A stretch of DNA of 31,654 nt from SYOC01 sp035575235 (lineage in GTDB: Bacteria; Desulfobacterota; Binatia; Bin18), in contig DATLYA010000359.1 in assembly GCA_035575235.1 (NCBI GenBank), positions 1-31,654 of the forward strand, given 5' to 3'. A model generated the notes under the pieces. That model was not told the origin of the DNA. It did not search any database and worked only from the letters and a program-made list of their open reading frames with translations. The position numbers and the translations under genes were made by a program. Shown piece after piece: positions 24,539-31,099 of the stretch (the stretch's first letter is position 1; each line of letters starts with the position of its first letter).

Positions 24539-25691
24539 AGTAGGAGCGCGGCATCCCCAACACATGCTCGGCAATGTAGTTAAGCACCATATTGTTCGAG
24601 ATTGGCGCAATAGAAAACAGGCGGCATTCACGGAATTTGCGTTCCACGTCATACTCGGCTGCAAATCCGTAGCCGCCGTGTGTGTCGAGCGCCGCATTGC
24701 CCGCCGCCCACGCCGCCTGGGCGCAGAGCAGTTTCGCCATATTGGCCTCGGGACCGCAGGCTTCACCGGCGTCAAACAGTTCCGCCGCGCGGAACCGCAT
24801 GAGGTCCGCAGCTTCGGTCTGCGCATAGGCCTGAGCAATAGGGAACTGAATGCCCTGATTCTGCGCGATCGGACGACCAAAGATAACCCGCTCTTTGCCG
24901 TAGCGTACGGCGCGCTCGATAAACCAGCGGGCGTCGCCGATCGACTCGGACGCCACCAGGATGCGCTCCGCGTTCATGCCGTCCAGAATGTAATAGAAGC
25001 CGCGCCCTTCTTCCCCGATGAGATTATCCTTCGGCACCTTGAGATCGCGGAAGAACAATTGATTGGTCTCATGATTCACCATGGTGTCGATCGGGCGCAC
25101 TTCGAGCGCATCGCCTGCCGTGCGCAGATCGACCAGAAAAATGCTCATGCCCATGGTCTTTTTCTGACACTGCTCATACGGCGTCGTGCGCGCCAGCAGC
25201 AGCAGCATGTCCGAGTGCTGCACCCGTGAAGTAAAAATTTTCCCGCCATTCACAATATAAAAATCGCCATCCTTGCGGGCAAAGGTGCGGATATGCGTGG
25301 TGTCGGAGCCGGCGTCAGGTTCAGTCACGCCGAACGCCTGCAGGCGTATCTCACCGCTGGCGATTTTCGGTAAATACTGGCGCTTTTGCTCCTCGCTGCC
25401 GTGGCGCAGCAGCGAGCCCATGATGTACATCTGGGCGTGACAGGCGGCGGAGTTGCCGCCCGAGCGGTTGATTTCTTCCAGAATCACGCTCGCTTCTTTC
25501 ATCGATAGTCCGGAGCCGCCGTACTGTTCCGGAATCAACGCAGCGAGCCATCCGGCGTCGGTCAATTCCTGCACAAATTGTTCGGGATATTTGCGGTCAC
25601 GATCAAGTTTCCGCCAATACTCATCACCGTATTTGCTACACAATTTTCTAATTTCCGCGCGAATTTCTGGGCATTGTTCTTTGTTTGTCAT
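24537..25691 (-). CDS. Acyl-CoA dehydrogenase lacking the canonical EGT glutamate
   Basis: A 384-residue flavoenzyme that should oxidise an acyl-CoA to a 2-enoyl-CoA, passing electrons to ETF. Signatures are LIPEQYGGSG, AFGVTEPDAGSDTT (flavin/acyl binding), NGGKIFTS and the C-terminal THGGYGFAAEYDVERKFREC. The usual catalytic Glu of the EGT motif is absent: that segment reads IAPISNN, with P363 at the Glu position. Glu242 in GMNAERILVA lies where isovaleryl-CoA dehydrogenase carries its base, so activity on branched or unusual acyl groups is plausible. The start at 25691 is preferred over 25745 because the longer version covers repeat DNA. nnnnCGT repeat arrays border this gene on both sides. 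Confidence 0.9.
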   Translation of the reverse strand: MTNKEQCPEIRAEIRKLCSKYGDEYWRKLDRDRKYPEQFVQELTDAGWLAALIPEQYGGSGLSMKEASVILEEINRSGGNSAACHAQMYIMGSLLRHGSEEQKRQYLPKIASGEIRLQAFGVTEPDAGSDTTHIRTFARKDGDFYIVNGGKIFTSRVQHSDMLLLLARTTPYEQCQKKTMGMSIFLVDLRTAGDALEVRPIDTMVNHETNQLFFRDLKVPKDNLIGEEGRGFYYILDGMNAERILVASESIGDARWFIERAVRYGKERVIFGRPIAQNQGIQFPIAQAYAQTEAADLMRFRAAELFDAGEACGPEANMAKLLCAQAAWAAGNAALDTHGGYGFAAEYDVERKFRECRLFSIAPISNNMVLNYIAEHVLGMPRSY

Positions 25692-25734
25692 ACCCTTTAC
25701 CCCTTCATGCAATACAACACTGCCAAATACAAGG

Positions 25735-25786
25735 TCACGCAACACGCATTACGCGTCACGTGTGACGTGTGACGTAGTGCGTGAGG
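25735..25786. repeat. Inverted arms of 7-base units, nnnnCGT type, second locus
   Basis: The left arm, read on the minus strand, gives units GACGCGT, AATGCGT and GTTGCGT. The right arm, read on the plus strand, gives GTGACGT twice and AGTGCGT. The centre CGTCAC-GT-GTGACG is a perfect hairpin. Two units (GACGCGT, GTTGCGT) are identical to units at 24336-24349, so the two loci belong to one family and flank the acyl-CoA dehydrogenase. Confidence 0.75.
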
Positions 25787-25799
25787 CCGCTTCTTTCCC

Positions 25800-27128
25800 T
25801 CAGGGCCAGAAAAGGCGTCTTGCCGCTTTCTCCAATTCCGGACGAAAATCAGGGTGCGCAATCGCGATCAACTCCTCGGCGCGACGGCGCTGTGTTTTGC
25901 CGAAGAGTTTCGCCACTCCGTACTCGGTGACAACATAGTCGGTAAACTGCCGCGGCGAGGTGATGAAACTGCCCTCTTCAATCACTGGCGCGATGCGGGA
26001 AATTTTTCCGTCCGAGGTCGTGGACGGCAGTACGATAATGGATCGCCCCCCCTTCGAGTAAACCGAGGCAATCGCATACTCCGGCAACCCGCCCGTGCCG
26101 GTAAACATGCGCGGACCAAACGAATCGGCCACGACTTGTCCCGTGAGATCCACGCGCAGCGCATTATTAATCGCCACCATATTGTCGTGCGCGGCAATAG
26201 TGCGCAGGTGATTCACATAGGCCACGCCGTACAACTCAAAGGTGGGGTTCTGATGCACGAACTCCCGCTCCTCACGGCTGAACGCGATAGCGGTCGCCAC
26301 CGCTCTGCTTTTATGAAGCGTTTTCCTGGCCCCAGTAAAAATGCCTTGTCTGACTAATTCCACGCCGCCGCGCGGGATGCGCTCGGTATGCCAGCCGAGA
26401 TCGTTGCGGTTGGCGAACACGCCCGCCTGCACGAGCGCCTCGCTCGTACTGCCGGCGCCTACTTCGATCGTATCGCCGTCTTTGATCAACGGCGCGACAA
26501 ACGCGGCGATCTTTTTTACCTGTTCGCTCAGCTCGATCGCCGGAAACGGCGGACGGAATTCTTCCGATCCCGGCAGCTCGACGAAGAAGTCAATCTCACT
26601 GAGGTGCATAAAATTATCACCGCCAGTGCGGATAAAGCTCTTGTTCACCTCAGCGATTACTGCGCGGGAATGTTGAATCAGCTCCTTCTTGTCCCACACG
26701 CCGCCGCCAAAACTCACATAGCCGTTGTGATCCGGCGGAGAGACGTCGAGCAGCACGACGTCCGGCGGCTGAGCGCCTTCACGCCCTTCGTCCAGAAGTT
26801 TTGTCAACAGTGCGCTGGGACAGACGCGATGATCGCTGCGGTTCTCGTTGACCATTTGCCGGACGGGTTTCGGCAGGTACGGGCTGGTGTACCATGGCTC
26901 GATCATGAACGCATCCGCCGCTTCGGGGTGATACCACGCCAGGTCTGACGCCGCGGCGCCAATGAGAATGGTGACGCCCTTCAGTTCATGCAGTCGGTTC
27001 GCTAAAGCCCCGGCGATCAACGAGGGATTGGAATAGACCGGAATCGCCACACGATCGCCGGACTTCACAATTTTGACTGCCGCTTCGGCTGAGGTCAGTC
27101 GTTTCTCATATTCGTGTTGCCAGTTCAT
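25800..27128 (-). CDS. Acetyl-CoA hydrolase/transferase family CoA-transferase
   Basis: A 442-residue family I CoA-transferase resembling 4-hydroxybutyrate or acetate CoA-transferases. It exchanges CoA between an acyl-CoA donor and a free acid through a glutamyl-CoA thioester. The catalytic Glu is E249 in LGWHTERIPRGGVELV, aligning with the HTE motif of 4-hydroxybutyrate CoA-transferases. The glycine-rich GPRMFTGTGG and the C-terminal FTDYVVTEYGVAKLFGKTQ block are diagnostic. AGAGGA lies about seven bases before the ATG at 27128. In context it probably activates the acid degraded by the neighbouring enzymes. No acyl-CoA ligase is encoded in the window, which supports that role. Length is normal for the family. 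Confidence 0.9.
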   Translation of the reverse strand: MNWQHEYEKRLTSAEAAVKIVKSGDRVAIPVYSNPSLIAGALANRLHELKGVTILIGAAASDLAWYHPEAADAFMIEPWYTSPYLPKPVRQMVNENRSDHRVCPSALLTKLLDEGREGAQPPDVVLLDVSPPDHNGYVSFGGGVWDKKELIQHSRAVIAEVNKSFIRTGGDNFMHLSEIDFFVELPGSEEFRPPFPAIELSEQVKKIAAFVAPLIKDGDTIEVGAGSTSEALVQAGVFANRNDLGWHTERIPRGGVELVRQGIFTGARKTLHKSRAVATAIAFSREEREFVHQNPTFELYGVAYVNHLRTIAAHDNMVAINNALRVDLTGQVVADSFGPRMFTGTGGLPEYAIASVYSKGGRSIIVLPSTTSDGKISRIAPVIEEGSFITSPRQFTDYVVTEYGVAKLFGKTQRRRAEELIAIAHPDFRPELEKAARRLFWP

Positions 27129-27150
27129 AGACTGTTCCTCTTCTGCTGTA

Positions 27151-27169
27151 GAGGCGAGGTCGCCTCGCC
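27151..27169. repeat. GAGGCGAGGTCGCCTCGCC hairpin
   Basis: GAGGCGA/TCGCCTC (two-base loop) and, alternatively, GGCGAGG/CCTCGCC (three-base loop) are perfect overlapping stems in the 56-base gap between two catabolic genes. The sequence is a common dispersed palindrome type in environmental genomes (from memory). It is different from the 7/8-mer arm loci. Confidence 0.5.
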
Positions 27170-27184
27170 CCCCATGTGCTCGCT

Positions 27185-27907
27185 TTATTCCCGTGCCAAC
27201 AATAAATCGGGCCGCACCACGCTATTGCCAAACGCCAGCGCATTAATTGTCGCTTTCGACGCCATCACTGCCGTTGGATTTTTATTAGCCAGACTCTCCG
27301 CGAATCGTCGCGCGGCAGGCAGCAGCTCCTCTTTTTTCACTACTTGAGAGACCAATCCGAGCGGGAGCAACTCGGCCGCCTTATAGCGGCGACAGCTAAT
27401 AATGATTTCCTTCGCTACAGTGGGACCAACATGCGCCACGACCAAGGCGGTTGACGCCGGACTGAGCGGGACACCGAGGTCTACCTCAGGAAACCAAAAT
27501 TCCGCCTCTTCCACCGCGATACGAAAGTCGCATCCCAAGGCCAGAGTCCATCCACCACCAGCCGCGTACCCGTTCACAGCGGCAATAGTCACTTGCTCCA
27601 GGTTCACCAGCACATTGATGGCGCGGCCAATCAGACGCGCACGCCGTTTGCCAAGCGGCGCGAAGATGCGCTGCCGCTCTTCTTTATCGGTGACGCCCTT
27701 CACCTGCGACAGATCCGCTCCAGCGGAAAACGTGTTTCCCGTGCCGGTGAAGATAAGCACACGCACGTCTTTATCGTCACGAACCTCATGCAACAGATTC
27801 TCGAATTCTAAGATGATCTCCTCGTTCAGAGGATTGCGTTTTTCGGGACGGTTAAACGTCAAGGTGGCAATACGACCATCCTTTTCCAGGATGAAATGGT
27901 TTGGCAT
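27185..27907 (-). CDS. Enoyl-CoA hydratase/isomerase family protein (single catalytic Glu)
   Basis: A 240-residue crotonase-fold enzyme. The oxyanion-hole segments are FSAGADLSQV and NGYAAGGGWTLALGCDF. Of the two catalytic glutamates of classic hydratases, the second is kept (E141 in FPEVDLGV), but the first position is T121. Having one Glu is typical of enoyl-CoA isomerases rather than hydratases, so isomerase or another crotonase reaction should be considered. ATG 27907 is preferred over GTG 27913 because AAGGGGG sits about six bases before it. It is the promoter-proximal gene of the minus-strand run, divergent from the SDR gene. Its C-terminus is a little shorter than the usual 255-265 residues. 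Confidence 0.88.
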   Translation of the reverse strand: MPNHFILEKDGRIATLTFNRPEKRNPLNEEIILEFENLLHEVRDDKDVRVLIFTGTGNTFSAGADLSQVKGVTDKEERQRIFAPLGKRRARLIGRAINVLVNLEQVTIAAVNGYAAGGGWTLALGCDFRIAVEEAEFWFPEVDLGVPLSPASTALVVAHVGPTVAKEIIISCRRYKAAELLPLGLVSQVVKKEELLPAARRFAESLANKNPTAVMASKATINALAFGNSVVRPDLLLARE

Positions 27908-27972
27908 GGACACCCCCTTTACGGCAGAGCCGACTAATCTAACCGGAGAGCGTTCACTCTGGCAAGGTGAGG

Positions 27973-28077
27973 AGCTTTCAGCTATCAGCTAGCAGCAGTC
28001 GGCTTTTAGCAATAACATCAGGCAAGAAACTCGACGTATTTATCCTTTGTCTGGCTGATTGCTGAACGCTGAGAGCT
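27973..28077. repeat. Inverted arms of 7-base units, AGCnnnn type
   Basis: The left arm 27973-28014 is six tandem units: AGCTTTC, AGCTATC, AGCTAGC, AGCAGTC, GGCTTTT and AGCAATA. The right arm 28050-28077 is four units (TCTGGCT, GATTGCT, GAACGCT, GAGAGCT) that read AGCCAGA, AGCAATC, AGCGTTC and AGCTCTC on the other strand. The locus fills the divergent promoter region between the crotonase gene and the SDR gene, ending seven bases before the SDR ribosome binding site. Confidence 0.8.
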
Positions 28078-28092
28078 ATTTACGGAGGAACC

Positions 28093-28863
28093 ATGGACCT
28101 TGGACTTAGAGGCAAAGTAGCAATGGTGACCGGTGCGAGCCGCGGCATTGGTCGTGCAATCGCACTCGGTCTGGCGGCGGAAGGTTGTCGCCTTAGCGTA
28201 TGTGCGCGCGGACAAGAAGGCGTTGCCCAGGTCGCCAAGGAAATCCACCAGCGAGGAACGGAAGCGCTCGCGCTGGCGATTGATGTGACAAATGAACAGG
28301 AGGCCCGGCGCTGGGTCGATGAAACGCAAAAACGGTTCGGGCAGGTTGATATTTTGATCAACAATGTCGGCGGCTCGCGTCCTGGAGGAAACTTAACCGC
28401 GTCAGCCGAGGATTGGAGAGCTGGTTTTGCTCTTAACTTCTTCTCCGCGTTAGACCTGTGCCGTCTAGTCGCGCCGCTGATGAGCGCGCGAAAAAGCGGT
28501 TGTGTCATCAACATTGCTTCCATTTATGGACGCGAATGGGGCGGGCCGATGACGTACAACGCCGCCAAAGCCGCCATGATTAGTCTCTCCAAGGAAATGG
28601 CGCGCGAGCTGGCGCCGCAAGGGATTCGCGTCAACAGCGTTGCCCCAGGTTCAATTTTGTTTCCCGGCGGTTCGTGGGAACGACGACAAAAAGAAAATCC
28701 AGAGATGATCGCCGCCTTCGTGAAAGCCGAGTTGCCGTTTGGCCGTTTCGGGACACCGGAGGAAGTTGCGGATGTTGTCGTGTTTCTCGCTTCCGACCGC
28801 GCCCGCTGGGTTTCCGGCGCATGCATCAATGTGGACGGCTGTCAGTCACGGTCGCTCATTTGA
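28093..28863 (+). CDS. Short-chain dehydrogenase/reductase
   Basis: A 256-residue classical SDR, probably oxidising a hydroxyacyl-CoA or an alcohol intermediate with NAD(P). The cofactor motif TGASRGIG is at residues 13-20 and NNVGG at 90-94. The catalytic tetrad is N115, S143, Y155 and K159 (TYNAAK). Residues CARG after the second strand favour NADP-type binding but are not decisive. GGAGG at 28084-28088 is ideally placed before the ATG. It is divergent from the CoA cluster and followed by a second crotonase gene, so it is likely part of the same pathway. FabG-like or 3-hydroxyacyl-CoA dehydrogenase function cannot be separated by sequence. Confidence 0.92.
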   Translation: MDLGLRGKVAMVTGASRGIGRAIALGLAAEGCRLSVCARGQEGVAQVAKEIHQRGTEALALAIDVTNEQEARRWVDETQKRFGQVDILINNVGGSRPGGNLTASAEDWRAGFALNFFSALDLCRLVAPLMSARKSGCVINIASIYGREWGGPMTYNAAKAAMISLSKEMARELAPQGIRVNSVAPGSILFPGGSWERRQKENPEMIAAFVKAELPFGRFGTPEEVADVVVFLASDRARWVSGACINVDGCQSRSLI

Positions 28864-28988
28864 TTGAGTCATTGTCTTATTCAATCATTGAATCATCGGG
28901 CCATCGGGTCATTGAGAACTCATCATCATGCGCTCTCGCTTGAGCAATCCTCCAATGACTCAATGATTCAATGGTTCGATGACTCAAT
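28863..28988. repeat. Inverted arms of 8-base units, ATYGnnnn type
   Basis: The left arm 28863-28918 is seven perfect-period octamers: ATTGAGTC, ATTGTCTT, ATTCAATC, ATTGAATC, ATCGGGCC, ATCGGGTC and ATTGAGAA. The right arm 28949-28988 is five: CCTCCAAT, GACTCAAT, GATTCAAT, GGTTCGAT and GACTCAAT, which on the other strand are ATTG or ATCG units. The left arm begins on the last base of the SDR stop codon. A 30-base spacer separates the arms. Confidence 0.8.
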
Positions 28989-29038
28989 AGCGCATAACCC
29001 AAAAGATAATCAACACAAAATTATGAGGTTCAAGACTC

Positions 29039-29854
29039 ATGAACAACGCTTACGACACCCTCGAACTCCGCCGCGATGGCGGCCTCCTCTGGCTTATCTT
29101 CAATCGCCCTCACGCGCTCAATGCGTTAAGCCAACAATTTGTCACTGAATTACACAACGTGCTCGATATGCTGCATGACGATCAGAGCATTCGTGTCGTC
29201 ATTCTACGCGGCGCGGGGCGCGCGTTTTGCGCCGGGCTTGATCTCAAGGAGACGAGCGCCGGGTCGAGCGCCGCCAGCGGACGGGAGTCTGTCGCGGAAG
29301 GGCTCCGTGCGCAACGACGCATCGCCGAATTGGCCATTAAGATCCATCGCGCGCCGCAACCGTTCATCGCCGCCGTGCATGGTCCAGCAGCGGGAGGCGG
29401 CTTCGCCCTCGCCCTGGCGAGCGACATTCGCATTGCCGGCGAATCGGCGCGGATGAACGCCGCGTTCATCCGCATCGGTCTCTCAGCCTGTGACGTTGGC
29501 GTCAGTTACTTCCTCCCGCGCATCGTCGGTTCATCCATCGCTTCGGAGTTGCTGCTGACCGGAGATTTCATCGACGCCCAACGGGCGTTGGCGACCGGAC
29601 TGGTCTCCCGCGTCGTGCCGGACGCCGAATTAGACCGCGCCGCGGAAGAGATGGCGCGCAAGATCCTGCGCCATTCTCCGCTGGGGGTGCGCCTGACTAA
29701 AGAATGTCTGCGTTACTCGGTAGACGCGCCGACGTTGGAAGCCGCCATTGCCATGGAAGATCGCAACCAGATTCTCACCACGCGCACCAACGATGTCAAA
29801 GAAGGCATCGCCGCATTTCTGGAGAAGCGCGAACCGAAATACGAAGACGCGTAA
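29039..29854 (+). CDS. Crotonase-fold protein (enoyl-CoA hydratase/isomerase family) lacking both catalytic glutamates
   Basis: A 271-residue crotonase-superfamily protein. The oxyanion-hole segments FCAGLDLKET and HGPAAGGGFALALASD are present, so it should bind an acyl-CoA thioester. Positions equivalent to the two hydratase glutamates are A123 and F143 (AAFIRIGL). An aspartate, D152 in SACDVGVSY, is a candidate replacement base, as in a subgroup whose members carry GLSxCDxGVSYxLPR. Simple hydratase activity is therefore unlikely, and hydrolase, isomerase or lyase chemistry should be considered. The ATG at 29039 has GAGG ten bases upstream. It is 175 bases from the SDR gene, and octamer repeat loci flank it on both sides. 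Confidence 0.88.
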   Translation: MNNAYDTLELRRDGGLLWLIFNRPHALNALSQQFVTELHNVLDMLHDDQSIRVVILRGAGRAFCAGLDLKETSAGSSAASGRESVAEGLRAQRRIAELAIKIHRAPQPFIAAVHGPAAGGGFALALASDIRIAGESARMNAAFIRIGLSACDVGVSYFLPRIVGSSIASELLLTGDFIDAQRALATGLVSRVVPDAELDRAAEEMARKILRHSPLGVRLTKECLRYSVDAPTLEAAIAMEDRNQILTTRTNDVKEGIAAFLEKREPKYEDA

Positions 29855-29858
29855 AACC

Positions 29859-29946
29859 ATTAAGTCATTGACGGATTAGGCCATGAGGCGATCGCGGGGT
29901 TGTCTTTCCTCAATGACCCAATGGCCCGATGAAGCAATGCTTCAAT
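29859..29946. repeat. Inverted arms of 8-base units, ATYGnnnn type, second locus
   Basis: The left arm 29859-29898 has ATTAAGTC, ATTGACGG, ATTAGGCC, ATGAGGCG and ATCGCGGG. The right arm 29907-29946 has TCCTCAAT, GACCCAAT, GGCCCGAT, GAAGCAAT and GCTTCAAT, which on the other strand include ATCGGGCC, a unit also present at 28895-28902. The right arm is followed by GCTTTTT, so the structure could terminate the crotonase transcript. Confidence 0.78.
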
Positions 29947-30003
29947 GCTTTTTACCTCCTCTAGCACCACAAAAAACTCTTCTTTTGGATTATTGAGAAA
30001 CCG

Positions 30004-30032
30004 TTGACCAGAAAGTACACCCCTCGTACATA
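30004..30032 (+). promoter_or_regulatory. Possible sigma70-type promoter of the response regulator gene
   Basis: TTGACC at 30004-30009 and TACATA at 30027-30032 are 17 bases apart, 68 bases upstream of the regulator's ATG. The -10 box is a weak match. Confidence 0.28.
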
Positions 30033-30099
30033 AGCAGCCTGTGGCGGCGCAGGGCTCCCGTCACGCTGGAAGTTCCGTTGCTTGTGAAGGGATTTCATC

Positions 30100-30744
30100 A
30101 TGATCACCGTGCTTCTGGTCGATGGCCATGCGCTTCTCCGCGATGGGCTGCGACGCCTCTTACAAGACTGTCCTGATATCCAGGTAGTCGGCGCAGCGAG
30201 CGACAGCCAAGAAGGATTGCGTCTCTTACGCCGACTTTGTCCGGATATCGCGGTCATGGATCTCTCCAATCCCGGGCTTGAGAGTATTGAAGCGACAAAG
30301 AGCCTGCTCAGGGAAGGCTTGCACACCCGAATATTAATCCTGACGATGCACGCTAATGAAGAATATGCAATGCGCGCCTTACAAGCCGGAGCGCATGGGT
30401 TTATCGGCAAAGACGCGCCAAGTCAGGAGGTGGTCGCTGCGATTCGGCAAATCGCTGCCGGCGGGTGTTATTTTCCTGCAGAACTGTCGGGAGCCCTGTC
30501 CAAGCGTTCTACCCGCAGAAGCGTTGGCGAATCGCCGCTCCAGTCGCTCTCGGACCGGGAGTTCCAAGTGTTGAGGCGTCTCGCCGAAGGGTGCACGAGT
30601 AAAGAGATCGCTCAAGAGCTGCATATCAGTACAAAGACTGTCGACACCTACCGCGCCCGGCTGTTCAGTAAGCTGGAGCTAGAAACCACCGCGGATCTCA
30701 TTCGCTTCGCCCTCCGGCACGGCGTCATTGAAGACACGCGGTAG
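30100..30744 (+). CDS. NarL/FixJ-family response regulator (LuxR-type output)
   Basis: A 214-residue two-domain transcription factor. Residues 1-118 form a receiver with phospho-acceptor D54 (AVMDLSNPG), T82 and K104 (FIGKDAP). The first acidic residue D8 is present, but its usual partner is G9 (LLVDGHALL instead of VDDH), which could weaken Mg binding and phosphorylation. Residues about 148-208 form a LuxR helix-turn-helix: LSDREFQVLRRLAEG, then CTSKEIAQELHISTKTVDTY. GAAGGGA lies about eight bases before the ATG. No histidine kinase gene is adjacent, so it is an orphan in this window. Its targets are unknown; the catabolic genes next to it are the obvious candidates. Confidence 0.92.
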   Translation: MITVLLVDGHALLRDGLRRLLQDCPDIQVVGAASDSQEGLRLLRRLCPDIAVMDLSNPGLESIEATKSLLREGLHTRILILTMHANEEYAMRALQAGAHGFIGKDAPSQEVVAAIRQIAAGGCYFPAELSGALSKRSTRRSVGESPLQSLSDREFQVLRRLAEGCTSKEIAQELHISTKTVDTYRARLFSKLELETTADLIRFALRHGVIEDTR

Positions 30745-30817
30745 CCGCCCCGGGCGATCGCAAGGGCGCCCCTCTACTGAGAGTTGACAAGTAAAATCGA
30801 TAAGGCAGGGAAGGATA

Positions 30818-30860
30818 GGACAGGCTAGAAGCCTGTCCAGCGCGGGCGAGAAGCCCGCGC
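30818..30860. repeat. Double hairpin GGACAGGCT / GCGCGGGC
   Basis: GGACAGGCT-aga-AGCCTGTCC is a perfect 9-bp stem with a three-base loop, followed directly by GCGCGGGC-gagaa-GCCCGCGC, an 8-bp stem. No T-run follows. It resembles a dispersed tandem hairpin of environmental genomes and could stabilise or end the regulator transcript. Confidence 0.6.
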
Positions 30861-30927
30861 CACCAGAGTCGCAATTGCCGATCTTGTTCGGCAAAATTCC
30901 TGAGGACACAGGCAGTGGCAAACCACC

Positions 30928-31071
30928 CTGGAGGGTGTCTAAGAGGTCAAAGGAGCCTGTCACTGCGAGCGCGGCGAAGCAATCTTCGCCCGCACCTAGA
31001 GAGTGCTTCGTCGCCGGAGCCTGCCCTGAGCCTGGTCGAAGGGGCTCCTCGCACTCTCAGACACCCTCCAG
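30928..31071. repeat. Composite palindromic element with GTCATTGCGAG-type core, copy 2
   Basis: Outer perfect 13-base arms CTGGAGGGTGTCT (30928-30940) and AGACACCCTCCAG (31059-31071) enclose a core related to the element at 8601-8675 (TGTCACTGCGAGCGCGGCG, GAAGCAATCTTCG, GTGCTTCGTCG, GCTCCTCGCA). The core's right half is interrupted by CCCTGAGCCTGGTCGAAGGG, itself a dispersed repeat type. This appears to be one repeat inserted in another. Confidence 0.65.
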
Positions 31072-31099
31072 TCGATGGCTGCCGAGAAACAAAAGGAGC

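Larger units (their letters stand above)
30745..31099. other. 355-base gap of repeat DNA
   Basis: Gene-free. It holds a double hairpin (30818-30860) and a 144-base palindromic composite repeat (30928-31071) between two convergent genes. No coding frame with plausible composition is seen. Confidence 0.7.

Noticed and set aside
24564..25229. Plus-strand open frame of about 221 codons
   Set aside because: It is a complement of the acyl-CoA dehydrogenase; basic His/Arg-rich composition and no fold signature.
23206..29946. CRISPR-like repetition in intergenic gaps
   Set aside because: Units are 7-8 bases and directly adjacent, with no 25-40 base repeats, no spacers and no cas genes.
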